64,000 nucleotides of DNA from Rhyzopertha dominica (Eukaryota > Arthropoda > Insecta > Coleoptera > Bostrichidae), in NCBI GenBank assembly GCA_025024175.1, contig QCXZ01000047.1, positions 806,001-870,000 of the forward strand, in the 5' to 3' direction. How positions within the stretch are numbered: position 1 is the stretch's first letter; every line of letters starts with the position of its first letter. The notes below the pieces were generated by a model. The model was not told the DNA's origin. It searched no databases and was given only the letters and a program-made list of their open reading frames with translations. The translations under genes were made by a program, and so were the position numbers. This document shows, one piece after another, positions 41,206-49,056 of this stretch.

Positions 41206-41386
41206 TTTGTGTTGGGCACCAGGTAGGGAGAACTGATTAAGACATAAGGTGATATGCAGTCGATTTATTGCAGTTACATGTTATACACTTATCACAGCTA
41301 TTACGTACTGATTAACGGGTACAGTTTTTACTCTACTCTAGGTCACCACAGATTCTTTTTGCTTTTTTAATACACTTCTCAACTAT
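41206..41386. other. Non-coding, possibly an LTR scrap
   Basis: 'tgttgggcaccaggtaggg' at about 41,211 resembles the beginning of some BEL/Pao LTRs, but no second LTR or retroelement coding sequence is next to it. No gene seen. Confidence 0.25.
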
Positions 41387-42140
41387 TTATATTTGAATAG
41401 GGCATAATCCAATAAACTCCTTCATCACTTTACCCTTGTTTTTATTTCTCATTTTCAAAAGTACTTTCTTATTCAATGCCGGTATATTATAAATATTATT
41501 AGGAGAATATTCAGATCTGTCATATCGACTGGCTATATAATCTCGTATGTTACTGTAGAAATCAGTAGTTTTTATTGTGTAAATAAGAGAATCTGTATAC
41601 ATATAGTTTAAAGCAACTCTTTTCTTAAATGTGGATTGCATATATTCTTAATGAAACTCATACATATGTACCATTTGGATAATTCTAAAATGACAAATCC
41701 TAAATATAAATAAATCGGTTTAATCATATACGGTATAGATACAATTTAACTGAATACAACCATGCATTCTGTAATGTGTTTGGCACTATGAAAATTAGGT
41801 TTTGCTATAAGACTAACGGCACCTACACTCTTGGTTTTACTATCAACACTTTGTAACAATTCTTAAATCTTTTCCCCTGTCAACATTTTCCATGGTTTTA
41901 CCGTACACAACATTATTCATTAGTTTGAAGAAATCTTTTTCAAAATCATTTTTAGCAAGCGTTCTATAATAAGTGTTTAAGCCTATATAGCGCTTTAATC
42001 AATATGATTGTTTGAATTGCAAGACTCTGAACTTTTAATAGTTTTAAACCAAGTTTCAGACACTGTTGAAGATTTCGATAATGTTTGACGTAATTTGTTT
42101 TATTTTCAAAATCTGCTATCAATTTAGGAAATTTGGAAAT
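41387..42140 (-). pseudogene. Polinton-type protein-primed DNA polymerase B, fragment
   Basis: On the minus strand around 41,860-41,975 the translation contains '[20 protein letters not shown]' followed by 'MENV'. This is the B-family motif (Kx3NSxYG-like) in the form typical of protein-primed polymerases. At 41,387-41,641 'YMYTDSLIYTI' is the motif C region (usually YxDTDS), then 'YNIPALNKKVLLKMRNKNKG' and 'KEFIGL', also characteristic of Polinton polymerases. Only the palm/thumb part remains, with several stops and frame changes between 41,642 and 41,860. With the integrase fragment at 44.6 kb this identifies the element as Polinton/Maverick-like. Confidence 0.8.
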
Positions 42141-42794
42141 AGGTCCTTGTTTGTTCCCGGGGCGAAAACGGTAAATCCGTTGTGTGTATCGTGTAGGAAC
42201 TGAGGATATTATAAATCGAATTGAAATATATATTCAGTTTCAGCGTTCTTCTGGAATATCCATGAGTAGTTATATTATATATGTTCTGTTTCAAATGAAT
42301 GATTGTTTGGGGTTCCAGTTCGCAAATATGTGCTAATTCACATATATGTGCTGCTTCAAATTACCGTTTGAGGGTCACGCAGTCGGCGATTGGATACCTG
42401 TTTCGTAGTAGTAAGCAAATTTATTCTAATTCGCATACCTGTATGTTGAAATTCAGATGGGGCCGCGAAATCGGAATTTGGATATCTAATTCGCGAAGCC
42501 AGTAGCTGAACCCCACGGTGACCGCGGTCTGGAGCGCGACCTTGCTCGGGCGTCGATCCGAGTGCGAGTTATTTTTAACTAGCTTAAAAGTAGGTATATT
42601 ATCGGACTATTCGTGTTTTGAGGAATAAAATANACTAAGATACTCCATTAATTTTTATTGGGTAACAGAATGGTTACATAAGTAATAATTGCTTAATCGA
42701 TGCAGTGTTTCAGCAGTGTTAGTAACCGTTCTAGAATGAAAAAAGATACAACTGTATTACTAATCCCGAATCACAGTTAGAGATTTCCGTAGGT
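42141..42794. other. Non-coding, nothing recognised
   Basis: A more GC-rich patch (42,300-42,560) has repeated 'gcaaat(a/c)' and 'tcacatat'-like words but no supported gene. N at 42633. Confidence 0.4.
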
Positions 42795-43019
42795 TCATAC
42801 GTGTCGTTTTTGAAGCAGTCGATCCATGTAATGCTTAAATATGGATCTCGTTAGATGTGATGCGAATGTTATTATGCATACGAAAACCATTAGAATAAAT
42901 AGACTCATCGAATCGACTTTTACCGAAACTTCAGTGAAAGCAACCGATTCTGCCGATGTGTTGAGTGTTTGACTAGTACTTTCACTAACAATAAAGGATT
43001 CGTTTAACACCATTCTCAC
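42795..43019 (-). CDS. Short protein with one transmembrane segment, possible C-terminus of a membrane glycoprotein
   Basis: 74 codons. A Ser/Thr/Val-rich part is followed by a 17-20-residue hydrophobic segment ('SLFILMVFVCIITFASHL') and a basic tail ('RSIFKHYMDRLLQKRH'). That is the arrangement of a type I membrane anchor with a short cytoplasmic tail. It follows the signal-peptide frame at 43087-43293 on the same strand, so the two may be ends of one internally deleted membrane protein. I do not recognise a family. Confidence 0.35.
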   Translation of the reverse strand: MRMVLNESFIVSESTSQTLNTSAESVAFTEVSVKVDSMSLFILMVFVCIITFASHLTRSIFKHYMDRLLQKRHV

Positions 43020-43086
43020 TGGCTGTCTCAGTAACTTTTGTTAGGAAACACTAGTCTAACTTTATATTGAACAATTTGGTTGTCAA

Positions 43087-43293
43087 TTACAGGTACGTTG
43101 GAAACTTTATAAACCCCAGACCATCTTGTGCTAATGATTTTAGTGGTATCCAGCTAGTTTCGAGTGGATCGTTGCCTTCGTTGAAACATATATAACTCTT
43201 GTCGACGTTATTAATGCCGTGATGTAGAATGAACGTATTATTTATTAAAGCAGCAAAAATTAGCAGACTTGTGCTTAAGAACGCCATTCTCAA
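43087..43293 (-). CDS. Short secreted or membrane protein N-terminus with signal peptide
   Basis: 68 codons starting 'MRMAFLSTSLLIFAALINNT', a convincing signal peptide, followed by a 45-residue luminal part with one Cys and ending 'GFIKFPTYL'. It lies between the polymerase and integrase relics on the same strand. Product unknown; see the neighbouring transmembrane frame at 42795-43019. Confidence 0.4.
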   Translation of the reverse strand: MRMAFLSTSLLIFAALINNTFILHHGINNVDKSYICFNEGNDPLETSWIPLKSLAQDGLGFIKFPTYL

Positions 43294-43404
43294 CAGACTG
43301 AAAGTTTAGAATGTGGGGGTGCCGGTTTTATTGATGAAAAACGAAATACTTTTACTTATGGTTTATTGGAAAATTAATATACATTTAAAATAAGGTTTAT
43401 ACTT

Positions 43405-43800
43405 TTATTTTGAAATAGACATTGAATAAGTCTGTTTAAGATTTCTTACATCCATATAAATTGGGAGATACTGCGGAAGAGGTTCACTTTCAAATTCTCC
43501 ATTACTTAATATTCTTCGTGTACCAAAGTCCCTGAATTCATAGCACGAAATTTTTAATTTACGCTCAGTAAAATGTGGATTATACGTGCATCGAATTGGT
43601 ATTGCAATTCCGTCGTCGTACTCCAGCCTAAAGTGCTTGTAAAACGGCTGCTGACTCTCGAAGATGCCTGCGATATGAAGTTCTTTCATGATGAGATTTT
43701 GCCGAAAGTCTTCTATGGCTTCTTCAACAGTGAGCAGCTTTGGTTCGTCGACGTCGACCTGCGGTTCAGCTTCCTTTAGCTGGGCTCCAAACCTCCGTTG
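43405..43800 (-). CDS. Polinton-like element protein of unknown function (N-terminally damaged)
   Basis: The frame is open from about 43,800 to 43,405 (about 130 residues): an acidic part ('EAEPQVDVDEPKLLTVEEAI') and then a compact, aromatic C-terminal domain with 'FRLEYDDGIAIPIRCTYN' and 'KISCYEFRDFGTR'. It looks like a folded β-rich domain. The upstream Ser/Thr-rich sequence continues in another frame, so the original protein was longer. No family recognised. Confidence 0.4.
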   Translation of the reverse strand, partial: QRRFGAQLKEAEPQVDVDEPKLLTVEEAIEDFRQNLIMKELHIAGIFESQQPFYKHFRLEYDDGIAIPIRCTYNPHFTERKLKISCYEFRDFGTRRILSNGEFESEPLPQYLPIYMDVRNLKQTYSMSISK

Positions 43801-43830
43801 GATGATTGCGATATTTAGCAGGCACTTGCA

Positions 43831-44319
43831 CCAATTCTGCCGTAGAAATTGGTGCGCTTATCGTGGGAATAGATGCTTCTGTCATGGGAATTGTTTCTAG
43901 GAAGGTTTCGGTTGTTGTGTTGTCATCGAAAAATCCATAATCGTACTCTGACTCGGAGAGTGGTGTTGACGACGTCGGAGTTCAGATTAAAATTTCAGCA
44001 TGGGGTGGTGTTGTTGATGTTGTGTTCCCCAGAGGTAGCGATTCATTAAACTCACGCAAAGCAGGACTCTCGATTAATAATTTGAAGGCCAAATTTACCT
44101 GAACCTCTCGTTAGATGGGAGCTTGACAAGGAATTTCATTCTGGTCGATTTGTTACCATTCAAATTCACTGTTTGCATAAGCGGTGCAGCAAACAGGGAT
44201 CGTAAAACTAGAAGCACGATAACCATGACTCGGTATATGTTGCACATTGTAGAGATTGGTTTAGCGTTTGTAGCACAAAGAAACTCGCTGAACTCGACTA
44301 TGAAAATTCTCATGCGCAC
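43831..44319 (-). pseudogene. Polinton-like small membrane-associated protein with Ser/Thr-rich tail, broken
   Basis: From 44,319 downwards: a hydrophobic N-terminal segment ('VMVIVLLVLRSLFAAPLMQ'), 'MKFLVKLPSNE', a frame change, 'VNLAFKLLIESPALREFNES', 'NTTSTTPPHA', a stop, then 'SESEYDYGFFDDNTTTETF' and 'STAELVQV'. Comparison with 16075 and 38,600 identifies the same family; this copy has the longest tail. Confidence 0.45.
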
Positions 44320-44556
44320 TGCAGTTTATATAACAGACACCTATGCACCCGGCACTACTGGACCCTCCGCACGTGTATAATTTGAATACAAAAATAAAAT
44401 TATTTTTTGCAGACGGCACACACAGGACGGTAAAAGCTACGCGTAGACATGATCCTTTTTCAAATATAGGCATTAAAACAGTTTTTTTACGCACGTCACA
44501 AATAGCTAAGCATCATAGGTTATTGACTTTACTAGCCTTGTTGCGCTTTTTGAAAT

Positions 44557-44919
44557 TTATTCCGAAACATCGGATTTATCAATCCACGAATTATGCTTAT
44601 TAGAGAACCCCAGCCATTTTACAAAAATCTTATTTCCTATTCTACGCAATATTTTTTGAATAAGGTACATTTCAGGATGTTTAGCTTTTAACAGTTCTTG
44701 TTCGTAAAAGCTACCGCGAATCGTATGCCCTTGATAATCCTTAAGGATGTAGGTAACCGGATCGGTAACTTTAACTTTATCAATTTCAAGAATCTCTGTG
44801 GTAAAGTTGGGCGTGTAACCTTTTTCAAAGACATGTTTGTATTTACTTATACGGACTTTGTCACCCACTTTGAACTTTGGCAAAGGAAAGGTTTTAATTT
44901 TCCTGTAAACGGTACTCAA
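44557..44919 (-). pseudogene. Polinton-type integrase C-terminus with chromodomain
   Basis: 120 codons. 'FKVGDKVRISKYKHVFEKGY' is the SH3-like C-terminal domain of retroviral-type integrases in the form used by Polintons. 'YLIQKILRRIGNKIFVKWLG' and 'HNSWI' form a chromodomain at the very end. The catalytic DDE core that should precede it is missing: upstream DNA (44,920-45,185) is already intergenic sequence of the small-gene family. Integrases of this kind insert Polintons, and the chromodomain may guide target choice. Confidence 0.8.
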
Positions 44920-44969
44920 CAGCTTCTTTTAGTTGGTTTTAAGGAATTCTGTAAATCCAAATAGTGTTA

Positions 44970-45185
44970 CAAGATGTACCTTACACTGGGGGTATTGCGC
45001 TTTAGAAAATGTATTTCTTATTAAACACTTTGTATTTAAAAGTGAATAAAACACATGTAAAATTTATAATCTTTTAATTTCAGTAGTACAGTTAATTTAA
45101 AGAAATAAAACATAAAAACAATTAAATAGTATGTACCATTTGTACGGTTTCCCTCAGGTCCCCAGCGTACCGGAAACGGTGATCT
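44970..45185. repeat. Diverged intergenic repeat of the Polinton-like family
   Basis: The stretch with 'ttattaaacactttgtattt' and 'aaaacacatgtaaaatttat' matches 39,970-40,160, and its end ('gtaccggaaacggtgatctt') also matches about 38,875 and 16,490. It always lies just downstream of a KTWL gene. Confidence 0.65.
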
Positions 45186-45527
45186 TCAGTTACATAAAAC
45201 TGATTCATGCTTAATCTTACTCAGATACATCTTGTTGTTTATAATCTGCTTAATTTCATCATCCCTGAGTATGTTGTATTTTTCGTCCAAATACATTTTG
45301 TAGATGTAGTCGAGTTCCACTAGGATTCTTTCGCCGTAGGTCACTTTATGTCGCCTCCCTCCGGTGATGAGGTACTTTTTGTGTGCTACCATGTCTTCAA
45401 ACGTCAGCCAAGTCTTCGACAACCTGCCGATATTATTGAATCGTTGTATGATCTCATTGAAGTTCTTGCTGATTCTTCTTCCAGACATTTTAAGGTGGCG
45501 AAGGAAACTGAGGGAAACCGTCTGCAC
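45186..45527 (-). CDS. 'KTWL' family protein, longest copy
   Basis: 113 codons; the Met at 45,491 ('MSGRRISKNFNEIIQRFNNI') is the likelier start and gives about 101 residues. The conserved core 'KTWLTFEDMVAHKKYL', 'RRHKVTYGERILVELDYIYK' and 'EIKQIINNKMYLSK' is complete. The basic N-terminal extension is absent from the shorter copies. Function unknown. Confidence 0.6.
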   Translation of the reverse strand: MQTVSLSFLRHLKMSGRRISKNFNEIIQRFNNIGRLSKTWLTFEDMVAHKKYLITGGRRHKVTYGERILVELDYIYKMYLDEKYNILRDDEIKQIINNKMYLSKIKHESVLCN

Positions 45528-45567
45528 TGGACTACTACTGATGGAAAGACATGTCTGCGTTTATATA

Positions 45568-46160
45568 TGTACAACTTAGCACAAAAAGCATCTTTCAAGG
45601 TTGCGTCCGGGTTGAAGACTTTTGACTAGAAAAGTAATGAGATAAGCAAGTTCAGGGTTGAATCTGTATAATATTAATAGTTATAAAAAAATCTGTGCCG
45701 ACATATGTTCGTTTCAGCTTAAGAATAAATCGTTAACATCTTCAAGGTTGCATTCGAGTCCATCGACTTATTATCAGGACAGGCTAATAGTTCATTATAT
45801 GTTTACTTAGCACAAAAAATATCTTTGAAGGTTGCGTCCGGGTTGAGGACATTTGACATTTGCGAAAAAAGTAATGAGATGAGCAAGTTCAGGGTTGGAT
45901 CTAGATAATATTACTAGGTACAAAAAATCTGCGGCGATATATGTTTGTTTTAATGTAAGACTAACACGTTAAACATCTTCAAGGTTGAATTCAAATCCAT
46001 TGACTTATTAGCAGAACAGGCTAATAGTTCATTAACTTTGGGCAACATAAAAAGACCATTTTTGCGTTAATGTATTAATGTTTCAGTTTAAAAACAACTT
46101 CAAGGTTGAATTCTAGTACACTGTCTGGCTAGCAAACCAGGCTAACGGTTCATTCACTTT
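45568..46160. repeat. Tandem repeat of about 235 bp, two and a half copies
   Basis: The unit starts 'cttagcacaaaaa(g/t)(c/a)atctt', includes 'aaggttgcgtccgggttga', 'gagcaagttcagggttg' (one variant base) and 'ggctaatagttcattat'. It occurs at about 45,577-45,805 and 45,806-46,040, with a partial third copy at about 46,085-46,160. The word 'cttcaaggttg' appears five times. It fills the gap between a KTWL and a TKFG gene. Confidence 0.75.
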
Positions 46161-46379
46161 GAGAAACATAAACTTTTCATTATTATTAATATCTTGAGAA
46201 CTGAGCGCTCGAAATGTAGTTATTTACTTATTCACATTTGCAAAAGCTATGATTTTCCAGGCGTCGCGTTGGTTAGATTCACTAGTGTGTGACTTTTATT
46301 TTGTTCAGTTAAAAATAAAACTGGCTAGTACATTTTTACACGTTTTATTCGGTACATACAAAATTGCTACTATATACAT

Positions 46380-46778
46380 TTAATAAAATGCTTGCGAGTA
46401 GAAGCCCATGCTTGTTTCGTCGGGATCAAAATTGTCTACTTCATCCACGCCCCGGGGTGGCTCTTCTTGTTCGTGATGTGTATCTTTAGGGACTCCAACT
46501 GTTTCAGCGGTACCTAGTTCGAGTTTGTAGCTCTTGCCGTGTTTCCCCTGTTGATAAGGTAAGTTTTGCCGCCTCCCAAGTTCTGTTAATTGCTTCTCCG
46601 TGAAAGTATTGTACCTTTCGGGAAGATTAATCTTAAAACACTCGTCCAGTTCGGCAACGACTCGTTGACCAAACTTGGTATCAGCCTTTGACAAGGTAAT
46701 TACCCTGTACGGATGATCCTTTAACATGCTTTCCAAATTCAGCCACTTACACGCGTTTAAGGAGTTGAATTTGTCCAA
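46380..46778 (-). CDS. 'TKFG' family protein, intact (possible OB-fold, ssDNA-binding)
   Basis: 132 residues: 'NACKWLNLESMLKDHPYRVI', 'TKFGQRVVAELDECFKINLP', 'RYNTFTEKQLTELG', a basic middle ('GKHGKSYKLELG') and an acidic aromatic tail ('DNFDPDETSMGFYSQAFY'). An alternating β-strand core plus an acidic C-terminal tail resembles small single-strand-binding proteins of DNA viruses; this is inference from pattern only. The other copies here (20,120 and duplicates; 40,480) are broken, so this is the reference copy. Confidence 0.6.
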   Translation of the reverse strand: MDKFNSLNACKWLNLESMLKDHPYRVITLSKADTKFGQRVVAELDECFKINLPERYNTFTEKQLTELGRRQNLPYQQGKHGKSYKLELGTAETVGVPKDTHHEQEEPPRGVDEVDNFDPDETSMGFYSQAFY

Positions 46779-46902
46779 GAGGTTGACGTTTTTTGTGTGT
46801 TTCGTTATCTTTACACATCTTACACAACAGAAAACAGGTTATGTTTGGCGTTTACTTGTGGTTGATGAGTTGATTGATATTAAGCAAATTTGATTAACAT
46901 TA

Positions 46903-47936
46903 ATGAAAATGGCAAGAAATTGGTCAAGTTCAAGTTCATCATCATCAGATGAAGAAGATTGTTTTTTCAGACGAGAAAAGGTTTATAAACCTAGAATTAA
47001 TCATTTCGTTGAGTATGATGATACTGAATTTTTTGAAAGGTTTCGATTGACAAAACCAACGTTTCTGCATTTGTTGCACACAATTGAGGATAACATACGA
47101 TTACCAACAAACAGGTAAGCATTTGACGGTACATAGAAATAGTAATATAATAACTAATAGGTAATTTTACAGAGGAGGTAGCATTCAACCCGTTATTCAA
47201 CTGCAACTTGCCCTCCGTTTTTTAGCAAGCGGTAGTATGCTACTAGCAGCAGGAGATTTTGTCGGTGTATCAAAGGCATCGGCAAGCCGTATAGTAAAGA
47301 AAGTGTGTGAAGCTATCGCAAGCCTAAGTAGGAGACACATCAAAATGTGCGAAACAAGAAATGAAATGCAAGAATCGGCTCTTGGTTTTTATCAAATTGC
47401 AAGGTTTCCGCACACAATAGGTGCAATTGATTGCACGTTAGTGGAAATCCAGTCACCAGCTGGGGATGATGCAGAAATTTTTCGCAGTCGAAAAGGATTT
47501 TTCGCCTTAAATGTGCAGACTGTATCAGATGCGCGACTGAAAATAAGAAATATAGTGGCTCGCTGGCCAGGATCAGTTCATGATCAAACCATTTTCAATA
47601 ATAGTAATTTAAAACGACAGTTAGAAGGTGGTAGATACGGAAAGTATATATTAGTTAGTGATAGTGGCTACCGTATCGAAAAATATTTGATGACAAAATT
47701 AGAAGCCACTAATACACCTGCAGAAAATTTATACAACGAATCCATAATACGAACTAGGAACGTTGTAGAGGCAGTACGGTGTGTGGAAACGGCGCTTTCC
47801 AATTCTTAGCCAAGGAATTCGACTTGAAGTGGAAACTGCGATGACGGTGATAGTGGCAACAGCAGTGCTGCACAATATTGCCATAGATATGAAAGAAGAC
47901 ATTCCGCAAAAAAAAACAAAATAAATTACTCAAAAG
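46903..47936 (+). pseudogene. PIF/Harbinger transposase, nearly intact with one frameshift
   Basis: Exon 1 (46903-47114) begins 'MKMARNWSSSSSSSSDEED' and is joined across a 58-nt intron (47115-47172, GT...AG) to the DDE_Tnp_4 nuclease. Motifs: 'IGAIDCTLVEI' (first Asp), 'WPGSVHDQTIF', 'LVSDSGY', and 'NESIIRTRNVVE' (Glu region). Around 47,765-47,780 the frame shifts by one base; after it the expected ending continues ('VWKRRFPILSQGIRL' ... 'AVLHNIAIDMKEDIPQ') to a stop near 47,924. The partner Myb/SANT-like gene lies convergently on the other strand. Except for the frameshift the protein appears complete. Confidence 0.88.
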
Positions 47937-48045
47937 AAAAACAACAATATAAGGAATTACAAATTTTTATTTATTAACTACATATAATTTAATAATAATT
48001 TTATATTACAATAATTCTTTCTTTTTTTTTTAATTTCCAAGTCTA

Positions 48046-49001
48046 TCAATAACATTTTTTTTCATGGNCTTNTCTTNCATGTTGTTGTCTTCTTTTGTGC
48101 TCCTCTCTTTTACGTTGATCCTTCTCCTCCAACAATTGCAATTCTTTTTCAATCAAAATTTTTTTTGCTATGTAATATGCCTCTTTGGCCGAAGCAATGG
48201 GGTTAGGGCGCAACTTAGGATTGACCCTCTTTTTTAATTTTAATGGCATGTAATCCGACCACTACATAGAATAAAATTTTAATCACACATAACATGAATA
48301 AATTAATTGGAATACGTACATTGTTAGCTGTATCGTTATCCGGTATCTTTACAGGTACGTTTGCAGCGGCAAGATTTGTGGTTTCCTCCGATGTCGAAGA
48401 TGTAGTAGGAACATCCATTTCCAAAATGAGAGTGGCTTCATTAATATTTTCCTGCAATTCGAATGTTTTATTATAACAACCTAAAATTTTCAATTAAAAA
48501 GAACTTACTAATGGTAGATCTTCGCTGTAACCACTTGGAGTATCGTCATAGGCATCACAGTCGCACTTCGACTGTATGCCTATGACCGTTTTTTCATGTA
48601 GCAGCTCCAGTGCAGCCTGAAAAACAGGATCGAATTTGACCTCCATGTGAGGGCCACCTCCAGTTCCACTGTACTGCAGTTTGTGGGCAGCCGCTGCTTT
48701 CCTTACTTCACTTTTTAAATTTTCAAATTTTCCCTGCAGCTGTTGCAAGGTCCTCTTGACAGTGGCCTGGGCATTGTACTCGTTTTGAATGCTTTGCCAA
48801 GCTTCTGCCTGAAATAAATTAACCATTAGTAATGAATAAAACAGTGGTAAGAAATGGTTACCTTTTCACGCCAACTTATCTTGTCACTGGTCTTGTTTTC
48901 CACAATTCCTTTGTGTTTTTTAATGATTTCTAATAAAATAAGTTGTTCTTCTTTAGTAAAATTTATACCCCGTGCTCTTTTTTTGTACAGAAGCCGCCAT
49001 C
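48046..49001 (-). pseudogene. PIF/Harbinger accessory Myb/SANT-like DNA-binding protein, four exons
   Basis: Minus-strand exons with good splice signals. Exon 1 (about 49,001-48,865) has 'NFTKEEQLILLEIIKKHKG' and 'SWREK', the start of a Myb/SANT-like fold. Exon 2 (about 48,808-48,513) contains 'AEAWQSIQNEYNAQATVKRT', 'LQQLQGKFENLKSEVRKAAA' and 'HMEVKFDPVFQAALELL'. Exon 3 (about 48,453-48,319) is Thr/Asn-rich, and exon 4 (about 48,268-48,046) has 'WSDYMPLKLKKRVNPKL' and a Glu/Lys coiled coil. Between the first ATG and the Myb part the frame shifts in an A-run near 48,975, which may be a real break or a homopolymer error. Ns lie at 48068, 48072 and 48077. Confidence 0.75.
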
Positions 49002-49056
49002 ATCTGAAATAGCAATACAAACAATGTATTTTCTAACCGCAAACACGTTTTTTATA

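Noticed and set aside
41206..41386. BEL/Pao LTR
   Set aside because: Only a short LTR-start-like word is present, with no second LTR or retroelement coding region adjacent.
38201..46778. Baculovirus or nudivirus fragment
   Set aside because: The polymerase and integrase relics are Polinton-type; no gene specific to those viruses was recognised.
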